Shown here: positions 35,601 through 46,973 of the stretch, piece by piece | Position numbering within the stretch: position 1 is the first letter of the stretch | Layout of the letters: each line of letters opens with the position of its first letter | DNA from: Rusavskia elegans | Taxonomy: Eukaryota > Ascomycota > Lecanoromycetes > Teloschistales > Teloschistaceae | DNA: 64,000 nucleotides | Direction: 5' to 3' | NCBI GenBank assembly: GCA_011316305.1 | Contig: SAUG01000087.1 | Span: 1-64,000 of the forward strand | The notes under the pieces: model-generated | Database searches by the model: none | The model's input: the letters and a program-made list of their open reading frames with translations, nothing else | Told to the model about the DNA's origin: nothing | Made by a program: the position numbers and the translations under genes

Positions 35601-37801
35601 TCACGAGGAGCCAACAAAATCGTAGCATATTCGGAGTCCCAGGGTTGATCATCGTGACTCGTGAGGAGGCTAAAGACTATGAAGAGATTCTGCGTAAGGT
35701 TCTTGGAAATGTTGCGACATTGACGTCGAGAGAATTCCTGCGAGAACTTGAAGATTCGGATCAATCCCCCGAAGATTCCGACACTGTGCTTATGGGTGCA
35801 GAAGAGGGAGACTCATCTTCTGATTCGAAGGTCCTGGCCCACTCCGTTGACAGCGAGGACGGCATGGTAGATATATCCATGGCCGAGACGACGAATGGCA
35901 AGTCACGCACTCGCTACCCTCCTTCGAGGCCGCAAACCAAACCCCTACCCAAGATGCTTCGGCCTGGAAGCTTCATCGTACCCGAGGTGAAGACTCTGTT
36001 TACGATGAAGTACAATGCGTCTGGGGAAACAATACCCCCTGCCTTCGGCACCGCGTCGAGTGAGGAGAGCAAAGAGTTGCCAACGATTGAATCGAGAATG
36101 GCTCCGATCGGCAAACCACTACGTAGGCCCACGAAAGTAGAACGCCGGCTGCGAAGACTCGATAGCGCCAGCTCGAGTGACGAAGATCTCAACGAAGCTC
36201 CTGAGCCAGTGGCGCACTCCTTTCAGGCCTCCAATCCAGGCTCCGGCAGCGACGACGAAGATTTGCCACCAGTTCAACAATTAACGCAGCCATCATATCA
36301 AGGCTTCAGTAGGTTCACCAGAGACACGCCTCGCACCAAGAAAGGGCTAATCACATACTCCCGGCAAGACAAGAATCGGTCCGCTTCACCCACCCATGAA
36401 GAGATTGAAGGCGCGCCTCAAGGTGGGGAATTAATCCATCTTGGCGAACAAATATATGTGGACTGGACCAATGACGGCTACGAAGCACTGTTTGGTGGTA
36501 CGAAACAAGATGGTGAAGCAGGGATGCGAGGTGTTCCCACCTACGAGGATATTCCATTAATGCCGGATCCCGAGCTAGACGAAAAGCGTCGGTTGCGGGC
36601 GCAGCGGAGGAAGAACGGAGTCACGTTGAACGACTGCCTGGATGAATTCGGCAAGGCGGAAACTCTGTCAGAGAACGACGCCTGGTACTGTCCACGTTGT
36701 AAGGAGCATCGCCGGGCCAGCAAGACATTTGAGCTGTGGTCGGCGCCTGATATCCTGGTTATTCACTTGAAGCGCTTTAGCTCTCAAGGTCGCCTAAGAG
36801 ACAAGCTGGATGTCACCGTTGACTTCCCCGTCGAAGGACTGGATCTGACTTCGAGGGTAGCATCACAAGAAGAGGGAAAGAGCCCGATCTACGACCTCTT
36901 CGCCGTTGACAATCATTACGGAGGCCTGGGTGGGGGACACTATACGGCGTTCGCAAAGAATTTCTACGACAGGGGCTGGTACGATTACAACGGTAAGCGT
37001 TGTGAAGGTTCGAACAAGCTCAACTTATGCTGATAAGCAACAGACTCGTCGGTGTCCCGTTGCCGTAACCCGCAAAACGTGGTGTCAAATGCTGCGTATC
37101 TGCTCTTCTACCGACGTCGATCGGACCATTCTCTAGGCGGAGCCTTCTTTGAATCCATCATGAGCGAAGCTGAGGAATCAGCAGCCGACTCGCAACGTAT
37201 TTCGGACACTGCATCCCCGGCGGGGGAAGGCAAGCGCCTCGACGGCTCCTCCCGCAATGGTTCGTCGAGCGCTTTACGCGGAGTAGGAGTAGCTCACCAA
37301 GCGGGAGGTGGTGGCGACGGACCAACAGTGAAGAGGACCGGGGTTGACGACGAACTCCCCAGCTATCCGGGCAAGGACGCCCAGGACGGTACGCTCGAGT
37401 CCATGGACCTCGACGAAGGGATTGCGGATATCTATGCGCCGCTGAATCCGACTTCACCGTACAGATCAGGCGGCATCCATCCATCCTGGAGCTTCTCACA
37501 TCTGGAGAACAACGAAGGCCGGTTCCATGTGGTGCGAGCACCGGCCGTGAGTGAGAATAACAGCGACGAGAACCTCTTCGACGAGGGAGACAGCACGAAA
37601 GCGGCAACATCGCCTTCGAGCGAGGTCGGTGATCGACTGGCGGATTTTGCAGACGATGAAGGCACAACGAGTGGAGCGTTTGGGCCTACTGTACGAGGAG
37701 ACACACCGCTTCAGGTTGAGCCTCCTCTACTCCACGACGACGATGAGCCGGTGGTGGAGGTGACACTGCCGGAAGGAGATTCCATGTTCAAGGATGTTTA
37801 G
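32633..37801 (+). CDS. ubp12: Ubp12/USP15-type ubiquitin C-terminal hydrolase (DUSP-USP)
   Basis: Exons: a frame open from 32633 to 34652, then 34713-36992 and 37044-37801, about 1685 residues. The start is unresolved: the frame has no ATG until 33104 (MDGTSSGN), yet the earlier part looks coding (KKRKLSPP, Pro/Ser-rich), so an upstream exon with acceptor near 32677 is likely. Counting from 32633, a DUSP domain lies at about 300-430. The USP catalytic Cys box LSNLGNTCYMNSALQ has its Cys near 652, and YGQQDSQEFLLFLLDGL follows. A ubiquitin-like insert lies near 850-930, then a long acidic insert. The CPxC zinc-type pairs (VCPACDK, YCPRCKEH) are present. The His box LGGGHYTAF is near 1415. It should remove ubiquitin from substrates. 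The tail after the His box is acidic and disordered. Confidence 0.9.
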
Positions 37802-38450
37802 GGCATGGGTGGTGCAGTCCGGAGACGAGCCGTGCATCGTCCACTGTCATCGATTCAGGTGAAGCATACAACAAAGGGGGTCTGAAAAGCATTCAGCATG
37901 CATGGTTAGCACAGCTCTTCTTGGTCCTTGCAGTTTCTCTTCAATGGCAGTTTTTGTTTCTTTGTCCAGGCATTCGGATGGTGGATGACTTGTAGACTTA
38001 TCATATAGAGTCCAGGACCAGTGAGTGTGTGAGTCGGATCAATGCATGTGTACATGAGAGGATGATATCTTGTCAAATGATCCCTGTTCTGCTGACTGTG
38101 ACTGCCTTAGCCCTGAGCACCGTACTACTTACTAAGGTACCCATAGAGTACTTTTAGTGTGCCTCGGTAAAGAAGTGGGGAGGGTGCACTTTCTTTCAAT
38201 CGTCAACCCCACCTGACAACGAGCAGCAGGACGAGCATGGTCTAAGGTACCGATGCAGGTGATAGCTTATCATCCACCCTCGTTTTGGTCATCCGTCCAA
38301 CTATGTTCTGCTATATATCATTCGGTCCGATGTGACGGTCTCTAATTCCTCTGTATCTGTCTGTACATATCACCATCATGTTTTAAGGGTCCAGTTTCTA
38401 TTTGTTGTTCGATGTAAATACAAAGAAACATTCGCTGCATCCGGCCGAGA
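37802..38450. other. Intergenic region with two copies of CTAAGGTACC
   Basis: 649 bases without a gene. The 10-base word CTAAGGTACC occurs at 38132-38141 and 38242-38251, 110 bases apart. A TATA-like CTATATATCA lies about 140 bases before the ATG at 38451. Confidence 0.45.
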
Positions 38451-39755
38451 ATGTCACCCTCCGCCACCGAGTCCTCCAGTCTGGAACGCCACTTATCCAA
38501 TGCCGAAGAGACTCAGCTGGCCGAAGCTCTCGAGCTGCGAAGGAGACAGCTCGACCGTGAAATCGCCGAATTCAGAGTCGAGAAGGATAAGGAATTCCGC
38601 AAATTCGAAAAGCGATTGCGGTCCGAGAAGAGAGATTCCGAACGCCTGAAAATTCTTCAGTGCGAGAGAGAGGTCGAGAAAGCAAACCAGAAGAGACGTG
38701 GCTCCCGCGACCAGCTGACTGTCTATCCGGCAGATGACTTGAACAACACTGGGAATGCTGGAGACGAGCATGAAGGCACGCGGTCGAACGGTGTGAGATT
38801 CTCCCGTGCGGTTGAGATCCCCCCAGATGAGGATACCCACCGGCTAAAGAAGGAAGCGAAGAAATCGACCGGCGGTGCTTCATCGCAAGACCCGCAATCG
38901 GCCCACGAACGTGAGGTCGAGTTTCAGGGTCTCTTCACTCCTACCTATCTTCCTCTTCTGAGCGGCCAACATGCAGATCAGCGAGAAGAACCCCTTAATC
39001 AAACCTCCACAAGACCAGATGTAACTTCTCCCACGCACGAGGAAACGTCGTCATCCGGGGCCACCATATCAGGTCTTCAAGCACTCATCTCAGGCAGTGC
39101 CCCTTCTACCCCGTTACATCCTCATCACCTATTTTCCAGTGATCCGCGCAAAATGTCAATGAGCGAACGTCGCTCTTCCTCTCGCTCCGAAACTTCAGTC
39201 TCTTCTCTTCGAAGCAGCATACGAGATCGGAAACAACCTCGATCACCGAAGAGAGTGCTCTTCTCTATTGACAACGTCGTGGTATCGCCAAGTACCAGTC
39301 CCGTCATGCAGCGGAAAGCCAGCGCATCGAAGAAGAATGGGAGTAACGACCGCAGCGTTGTTATCCCTTCGTACTCAGATGCGCCCAAGGATGAAACAAC
39401 GTTGGACCCGTCTACCTTACCAGGAAAAGCTACTTTGACCAACGTTCCTACCACCAACGGCCACGCGAACGGCGGTGGCAGGCCAGTCCATCCAGCCGCC
39501 CAGATTGCAGGTTCTTCTCCTTCGATGGGCGGAGACGGTTTTGAGCATATACGAGGAGAGGATGACGATGATCTCTTCGCTTTCGACGAGGACGTCACGT
39601 ATCGTGATAAGGCCAAAGCTGATGACGACCTGGGCGATGACATCAAAGAGGATGAACTGGGGAACGGTTTCGAAGCGTTGCCGACAAGTAGCTCTCATGC
39701 GGGCAGTTTGCCAATCGAGATCAAATGGCCCGGGAGGAAAGATCCTAGAGGATGA
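38451..39755 (+). CDS. Uncharacterised fungal protein with N-terminal coiled coil
   Basis: Single exon, 434 residues. Residues about 15-85 are a highly charged helix (EALELRRRQLDREIAEFR, FRKFEKRLRSEKRDSERLK), very probably a coiled coil. The middle is Ser/Thr/Pro-rich. A more conserved-looking element KRVLFSIDNVVVSPSTSPV lies at about 263-281 and is surrounded by Arg/Ser-rich sequence of the kind phosphorylated by basophilic kinases. The acidic tail (EDDDDLFAFDEDVTYRDK, then DDDLGDDIKEDELGNGFEAL) ends in SLPIEIKWPGRKD. I do not recognise an enzymatic domain. It resembles hypothetical proteins of other ascomycetes that carry the same VSPSTSPV-like element. It may be a scaffold or adaptor. Confidence 0.75.
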   Translation: MSPSATESSSLERHLSNAEETQLAEALELRRRQLDREIAEFRVEKDKEFRKFEKRLRSEKRDSERLKILQCEREVEKANQKRRGSRDQLTVYPADDLNNTGNAGDEHEGTRSNGVRFSRAVEIPPDEDTHRLKKEAKKSTGGASSQDPQSAHEREVEFQGLFTPTYLPLLSGQHADQREEPLNQTSTRPDVTSPTHEETSSSGATISGLQALISGSAPSTPLHPHHLFSSDPRKMSMSERRSSSRSETSVSSLRSSIRDRKQPRSPKRVLFSIDNVVVSPSTSPVMQRKASASKKNGSNDRSVVIPSYSDAPKDETTLDPSTLPGKATLTNVPTTNGHANGGGRPVHPAAQIAGSSPSMGGDGFEHIRGEDDDDLFAFDEDVTYRDKAKADDDLGDDIKEDELGNGFEALPTSSSHAGSLPIEIKWPGRKDPRG

Positions 39756-41399
39756 GAGGGAAACGGTTGGGCCAGAGCATTTCTCCTCGCCTAGACCGAG
39801 AACTTAGGCCATGTCCTACGTGGAGAAACCATGAAGAGTTGTGCGAGCTCGGTCTCGCAGAAGCTCCGTCTCCACGGCATCACGGGCACTGAAACATCGG
39901 GGTTCTTCCCGGAAGACTCCAAAGCTGCTGCAGCGGCATGCATCACAGGGTCAAGCGAACTTGTTGCCACCATTCTTTTGCGAGGAACAATTGGCGACGT
40001 CTGAAGAAGTACGTAACTCCACAGCCGGCACTGACAGATTACCGTTTTACAAAGCGGATCTTGGAGAAGCGGCCTCGCGGCGTTTGCTCGAGGCATGCGG
40101 TTCATTGCAGGATTCTTGGGAATGTCAGATTGGCATGTTACGAGCAGCACGAGGTGGCATGGCCAGCTGTCGGGCTTGTATTCAGCAGTACGAGGACTTG
40201 TAGGGGGGTTCATTCTTCAAGCTAGCGTTTTGGTGTGGATGCAGGAGGAGCTGGAAGCCACGCACACAGGTATATTAGAAGTGAGAAGCAAAGGACCATC
40301 ACGCATGACCAATTCGTCTAATCAGGGGATATTTTGCGAGGGTTTGACAGCTCCTACGGTTTGGGCAGGAGTGCCTACCAGGCGAGCCCTCGGAGCCTAT
40401 CAGGCGGAATGCCCGGCGGAATCCACTGAGGGCGGCGCAATACTAATATAATAATAATTTATATGTAAAGGGAATCCGGGCAGCATCTGGATGTTGTTGC
40501 CGCTCAGGATCTGACAGGAGATCAACACGTGGCCAGCGATTCTTCGACCTCGAGTCTTTCGTAAAGAGTGCTGTGGAGAAGTGTCATTCATGTCCTGTAC
40601 AACAATAGTATGGATCAAAATGCAACTTGAGATATTCATATTGTAGGAATACCGAAGAGGGCGCGTTAACTCATTGTTGAAGCAAAATGATACTGTTTGA
40701 GCCCAAGGTCGACAAAGAGCAGCTGATCGGATTCTAATGCGGCATCATCTCCTCTTGCGCACCCTGCATCTTTGCATCTGCCACTCACACCCCGTACCTG
40801 TCATTCTACTGGCTGTGCCCAGCAGCTTCTTTGCAGGCCCATTATTATTACCTTACGTAGTACCAGCGTACCGTTTATTGTCCTTCGGTACTTGGCCTCG
40901 AGCCCGAAGGCAAAAAGGCTGCCACCAACGTCGTCCCCAAGCCATCTACCACGGTTCCTTCGCCTCCTTCTCCTCCTCCTTCTCCTCCTCCTCCTCCTCT
41001 TCCACGTTCTCGACGTTACAATCGACAAACGTCCCGCTTGTGGGTCCACGGTGAAATCAGGGGGCACGAGGCACCACCGTTGGTAGAGGAAACCCCCTCC
41101 TTTTCCAACGAAATCTCTGGGTCCCAGCCACCGAAGCGTGAGGTCGGAAGTGGCAACCAGTCGCTGTTCGTAGTACCGATCAGATACCGCTAGACACGCG
41201 ATCAATCGTCTGTCGACCCACCGCGCTATCCTGGCTCTTTTCGTCGACCTGGATTTCTCCGACTGAACGTAGAGAAGCATTATATTGGAAGCATCAGCCC
41301 TGTCAGCCGCCCGCGAACTTTGGATACTATCCTAGAGTCGACCCGCGAGGACAAAGACTCGACCACTCCGTCTTGCGCTTCACTGGTCGCTCCCTCGCC
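39756..41399. other. Long intergenic region with a polypyrimidine tract
   Basis: 1.64 kb. Two ORFs of about 120 codons (39841-40203 and 40095-40451) overlap each other in different frames and show no domain. The only structured element is the CT tract at 40963-41003. It includes the promoter and leader of the Bem1-like gene. Confidence 0.45.
40963..41003. repeat. Pure CT tract, (TCC)n
   Basis: 41 consecutive C/T bases, mostly TCC triplets with mirror symmetry, about 400 bases before the Bem1-like start codon. Confidence 0.85.
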
Positions 41400-43501
41400 A
41401 TGAATGTACGTACCCGATCCGACGTTCCCTCCCGAAAGCAAACATCCTCAGTGATTATTGACCCAGTCCCCCGCAGATGTTCCGCCGTTCAGTCAAGGGC
41501 GACAAGTCCGAAAACAAACCCCACCACATCTCCATCACTCCCAAATCTGCCATAGCCATCGTACCACCGAAGCGGGTGAGCAAAACTAACAAGACATTGC
41601 AACCGACGCCGATTTTACTGACATTGCATCGCTCCACAGGTCATCAAAGCGCTGTATGATTATGATCCAGACCCCAGCAATACCCAAGAACTGGGCTTCG
41701 CCAAAGGCGACTTTTTCCATGTCATCAGCCGAGAAAACGACGACGATTGGTACGAAGCATGCAACCCCTTAATCCCTAACGCTCGCGGTCTGGTTCCCGT
41801 CTCATACTTCGAAGTCATCGGCAAGACCGAGAGGCAAAGCGCTGGCTCGGCCGCGTCTGGAGCAAGCAACACGATACCCCTCCACGATTCCGGTTACTCG
41901 GAGAAGCCATCTCATCATATCCGTCAAGAGTCGGATGCAGGGGCGCGAGGCCACAACCGAATGTCAAGCATGGGGAGGGGCTCTGGCGCCATGGTCTATG
42001 GCATCGTACAGTATGACTTCAACGCCGAGAGACCGGACGAATTGGATGCCAAACAAGGCGAATACATCATCGTCATTGCCCAGTCGAATCCGGAGTGGTT
42101 TGTTGCAAAGCCCATAGGCAGGCTGGGAGGTCCGGGCCTGATTCCGGTTTCGTTCATCGAGATCAAGAACATGGCGACTGGCGAGACCGTCACAGACGTT
42201 CAAGGAGCCATTGCCCGAGCAGGCGTACCCAAAGTCGAAGAGTGGAAGAAAATGGCTGCGGATTACAAGAACAGTAGTATTACACTCGGCAAGTTCGAAG
42301 TTTCAAATGCAGCAATCGCGCAACGTGATTTGGAAAGAATGAGCCTGAGCAACGGTTCCCAGCAACAAACGAATGGCAACGGCAGTCCCTTTGTGAGATT
42401 GCCTGACCTCCTATGGATAAAAATTTACTGACTTACTTCTAGGGCCAGAATCAGCCGTATCATCAACGCAACGCCAGCAGAGCAACCCAGAATGGCAACA
42501 ACAGGCAGTCTCAGAGAACCCTATATGCTCCAGTATCCGCGTCTGTCCCACGATACTGTTTCGAGAACGACAAGTACTGGTACATTATCGAGTGTCAACT
42601 TGAAGACGGCCGACACTGGGAGCTTTCCCGATATTACCAGAACTTCTATGACTTCCAGATTGCACTTCTCCAGGAATTTCCCAAGGAAGCAGACTCGAAC
42701 GGAGGAACAAGAATACTACCCTACATGCCAGGACCGGTGACTTACGTGACTGATGCCATCTCGAACGGACGGCGAGAGTCTCTTGATGACTATGTCCGAA
42801 AACTCTTAGCCCTGCCTCCATACATCTCAAAATGCCAGTTAGTCCGGGAGCTGTTTGCGCCACGGGAAGGTGACTACGAGCTGGATCCGCGAGCAGCAGG
42901 AGAGGATTACCGCCTATCGAGTGGATCGCAGCAATCATCGATAACAGATAGCTTGTCGAGGACAACATCTCGCCAATCATCGCGTGGACAGATGAACGGC
43001 AGCGCTGGACGAGGACCTGGGTCGATGGCTCCTCCACAACAACGGAACGGTCACCACCGAGGCCAGCCTTCTGTGTCGGGTGCAAGCGGAGCACCCCCCG
43101 GACAACAACACTACCGGAACCAGCCCGACTACCATCAACAAGCGCCTATCAATCGGCAACCATCAAATTTGACCGACGCCTCAGCCAATTCGTCGGGCAC
43201 TCATCGGTCGAATCCGGCAAACCAGGCCCCTGGTGCTTCTGCCACGAACGTCGCGGCGACCGGTGCCATGAGATTTAAGATATGGTTCGGGGACGAATGC
43301 CGAGCCATCCGAGTGCCAACGGAACTCAGCTTCCAGCAGCTGAAAGAAAAAGTCAAGGACCGATTCGGACTCGAAGATGAGATCATGATTCAGTACCGAG
43401 ACGAGTCTAGCGGAAACTACGTTGAAATGTTTAGTGACCGTGACCTGGACCAAGCCCTGACGAGGAATCCCAAGCTGACCTTTTACACGCGGTACGTCTG
43501 A
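41400..43501 (+). CDS. bem1: Bem1/BemA-type polarity scaffold (SH3-SH3-PX-PB1)
   Basis: Four exons: 41400-41405, 41477-41575, 41640-42392 and 42443-43501, giving 638 residues. The first coding exon is six bases (ATG AAT). The next exon starts with its own ATG at 41477, so either start is possible and they differ by two residues. SH3-1 is at about 36-95 (VIKALYDYDPDPSNTQELGF, DDDWYEA, GLVPVSYFE) and SH3-2 at about 154-215 (VYGIVQYDFNAERPDELD, EWFVAKP, GLIPVSFIE). The PX domain is at about 312-420 (RYYQNFYDFQIALLQEFP, RILPYMPGP) and PB1 at about 562-638 (MRFKIWFGDE, IQYRDESSGNYVEM). Bem1 joins Cdc24, Cdc42 and PAK at growth sites; in filamentous fungi it also supports NADPH oxidase. Confidence 0.96.
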
Positions 43502-44120
43502 CGAGGTGTTCTTGAGAAAGAAGGAGTTGAGTTTACGACACGTATACCCAGCTTCAAAGAAATGGTTCTAATCTCCGGGGATTGGCGGCGGATCGACATG
43601 TGGCACTACGCGATATGATCTCTTGTTGCGTTGACATGCCAGCTCTGTGGATGCATTATGAGATCGGGATCGGAAAAGGGGCGTTCTCGGAGCATTGTTG
43701 GAGTCAATCTTGGAGCATTGTCCTTGCCCGGAGAGAGATGCTCGCGGAAGCATAAGCGTCGTGACCGTACGCTTTAGCGAGCTTGTCAGTTGATATAGCA
43801 GCAACATTGACCTAAGGAACGTTGAAGCCTACCACCGCGTCCTGACTCTTTGTCTCTTATTTATTCCTTCTCAGTTGAGCCCGTGGATGATTGGTTGTGC
43901 CTGCTTTGTAATCGCGTGCCAAGCCTGTCCCCGATATCCGAGGTACTTTCACGAAACCTCGACTGAATTGTGCCTTTCACGGGCTGTGACTGCGACCATT
44001 GTGAACTCGGCAGTGCTCGTATTCCCACGAGTTTTCATTTGTTGGCGAGCATGTCACTCTCCTGGCTCTCGTTGCGCTCCGTCCTTGCAGGCACATGGTC
44101 ACCAATTTTCCACTGCTAGC
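43502..44120. other. Gene-free stretch
   Basis: 619 bases between two same-strand genes. The frame of the following gene is open upstream to about 43875, but it lacks any feature of a longer N-terminus. Confidence 0.4.
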
Positions 44121-45970
44121 ATGCGGGCGGAGAGAGCTCTCAGGACGTCTTTTGTCCCTCTGAAACCACGACCACTGCCGGTGGAACTCCGCAGAACATT
44201 CCAATGTCGAGCACTCCGGGCCACATGTCATTACCAAAAGAAATCCGCTGTCACACGCAGAAAGGGCTGGATTGGTCCTGGATTGGGAGCCACTTGCAGA
44301 CCTCGGCAATGTGCAATTCGAACCTTCGCAACAGTACAGCACTGTGGGTGCTTACCTCTTCCCTCAAGCTTCTCGGATCCTGACTGTGGCATTAGCAAAT
44401 CCAGACGCATTCGGACCCCTGGATGAGTACGATGAGAGGGTTCATTCACACCGATTACGGGAGGACGAACATCAACGAAGTAATGCACTTCTACCACTCA
44501 CATAAACTATACTGACGATATACACCACATCAGCTATCGTACAAAGCCTGCAAGACCTCCACGATATGCTGGCCGACTATCAAGCGCCCAGAGTGGTGCA
44601 CCCCAGCATAGAATCCCTAAAGCCACAGCGGCAGTCCTTCTTCGGCTCACTGTTCCACCGAAAGCCTCCGAGGAAGCACACCCGGATCCCTCCGAATCTG
44701 CCAAAGGGGTTGTACATGTATGGCGACGTAGGCAGCGGAAAGACCATGCTCATGGACATGTTCTACGATACTTTACCACACAATATATCTTCGAAGACCC
44801 GGGTTCATTTCCATAACTTCATGCAGGATGTACATAAAAGACTGCACGCGATGAAGATGGAGCATGGTACCGATTTAGATGCCATTTCTTACGTTGCAGC
44901 GGATCTGGCTGAGAAGGGCAGTGTTCTTTGCTTCGATGAGTTCCAGTGTACTGACGTCGCGGATGCGATGATCCTGAGAAGGTAACGGAGCTCCTCTGCA
45001 CCTGCCGCAAGATTGACCACTCATGCTGGATAGCCTACTGGAGGCGCTCATGTCGCATGGGGTAGTGCTGGTGACCACCTCCAACCGACATCCCGACGAC
45101 TTGTACAAGAATGGGATCCAGCGTGCCTCCTTTATACCATGTATCAACCTCCTCAAAACCCGGCTTCGGGTATTGAATCTCGATTCCACCACGGATTACA
45201 GAAAAATCCCCCGCCCACCCTCAGGCGTATACCACCATCCTCTCGACAAGGCAGCCACCTCTCACGCGGAGCGGTGGTTCAAGTTCCTCGGAGATTTTGA
45301 AAAGGATCCACCCCACAAAGCGACTCATCAAGTATGGGGGAGAGATATCGAGGTGCCCAGAGCGAGTGGCAAGGCCGCAATGTTCACTTTCCGCGAATTG
45401 ATCGGCCGAGCGACAGGAGCGGCGGATTATCTGGAACTGATGAGGAGCTACGACGCATTCATCATCACGGATGTACCTGGCATGACCCATCGAGAACGAG
45501 ATTGGGCCCGACGATTTATTACGTTCATCGATGCAGTATACGAAAGTCGAGTAAGTCTTTTTCGTCAATTCGATGTGACGACCATGGATTAACGGGCATA
45601 GGCCAAGATTGTCCTCACTACCGCAGTTCCACTGTTCCAGCTCTTCATGTCTCCCGAAGAGATTGGAGAAGCCCTCGATGATGGGCGTCTCAAAGGTTCC
45701 GTCCAACATGCGGAAGACCACGATGGCGTTGACGACGTGATGCGCCAAATGATGGACGATCTTGGGATGAACATGGCGATGCTCAAGAACAGCAACCTCT
45801 TCACTGGTGACGAAGAACGATTTGCATTCTCTCGCGCACTAAGTCGGCTGAGCGAGATGGGCAGCCAGGACTGGGTAGAAAGAGGGCTCGGGATGGAGCA
45901 TCGTGGTGGACTGAACGAGAAGGAAGGTTGGCAGAGAGTGCGATCACGTTGGAGAGAGGACAGCTTGTGA
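44121..45970 (+). CDS. afg1: Afg1/LACE1-like mitochondrial AAA-type ATPase
   Basis: Five exons: 44121-44343, 44396-44479, 44534-44981, 45034-45550 and 45602-45970, giving 546 residues. The N-terminus (MRAERALRTSFVPLKPRPLP and then RRTFQCRALRATCHY) is basic, without acidic residues for the first stretch, and fits a mitochondrial presequence. The conserved linker GPLDEYDERVHSHRLREDEH follows. The Walker A is YGDVGSGKTMLMDMF (Lys near 174) and the Walker B VLCFDEFQCTDVADAM near 235; TTSNRHPDDLYKNG is sensor 1. The exon 1-2 join was chosen because it links the presequence frame to the PLDEY linker; the alternative +1 frame gives no start codon. Afg1 helps turn over mitochondrially encoded respiratory-chain subunits at the inner membrane. 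Confidence 0.92.
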
Positions 45971-46973
45971 GTGGAGTGTTTCGGTTGTTGATATCTTTCG
46001 CGTCTTGGACATAATGACGACAGGCCTCTCTATCTGCACCTTTTACTTGGATACTCCGTCTCCAGCAGCTTTGTCTATGTACATATACCCGGTGGTTTAG
46101 TTTCATGAATCACGGCCTGTTTCACGAGCTGGTGTGACGATAGGTTCTGGGTTGAACGTATCGGAGTACAGCCGAGAAGCTTCATGCATGATGGGGCCAT
46201 AATTGGTGCGCTAGCTGTGCCGTTCACCGTGTGGCAAAGGAGAAGGGCCAAGGAGAAGGCAGGACGAAACCAGCACGAGCCCAGCATCTTGGATCACTCG
46301 ATGAATGCACATCAGACGGCACGCCGTTCCATGTGCTGATCCCCTGGCGCAATGATGTCGATCCTCCTTCCCTCGTTCAGCCTAAATGTATGTGTGGCAG
46401 GTACTCCGTACCTTATATCCACCCATATTGCCTCGCGATTCGCTTCCGATCGAAGGACGTGCTGTCGACACCTCGACATCTCGACAATCGATTCCAAGAT
46501 CACCACGGGTCGAGACATCGGCTTGAGCCTACCGAGAGGCCGGCAGTCGATCACTCAGCAGCCTCCAGGCGGGACGTGAGAGGCTCGATTGCTCTCATTT
46601 GCCAGGACTCAGGATGCTCTTCAAGCCCGCAAGTTTTAGCGACTGGAACGTGTTCAGTAGCTCGATGCCCCGCAGCTTGTGGCGGGCCGACAACACCCAG
46701 TCCCAGTCCCAGTCCCAGTCCCAATCCCATTACCAGTCCCCTCCAACTCGTCCGAAGCCCACTGGCAGATGGCGCAGTAGTAGCAGCAACAAAGGTACGT
46801 ACGTTACTTCTCATGTTAGCCGGGCCCTGAACCCTGTGACCGCATACCTGCTTTTGCTCTCCATTCCGTGTATCCGTACCTCGACAGACATCCAGAAGCT
46901 ACGTCTTCTTCCTTCACTTGCCTTGAACCTCTTTATATCTGAAGTCATCTTCGACGCATTGTGTGCCCCAACA
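45971..46973. other. Gene-free stretch with a hexamer repeat
   Basis: 1 kb with no supportable gene. An open frame from 46599 runs into the next gene's putative first exon, but its part before 46974 includes the CCCAGT repeat and looks non-coding. Confidence 0.4.
46697..46732. repeat. CCCAGT hexamer repeat
   Basis: Four perfect CCCAGT units followed by the degenerate units CCCAAT and CCCATT, 240 bases before the ATG at 46974. A hexamer keeps frame if translated. Confidence 0.9.

Noticed and set aside
39841..40451. Two overlapping plus-strand ORFs of about 120 codons
   Set aside because: They are in different frames of the same DNA, and neither shows a domain or a conserved composition.
44164..44505. 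+1 reading frame giving a longer N-terminus for the Afg1-like protein
   Set aside because: It has no ATG, while the chosen frame gives a mitochondrial-type presequence and splices in phase to the conserved PLDEY linker.
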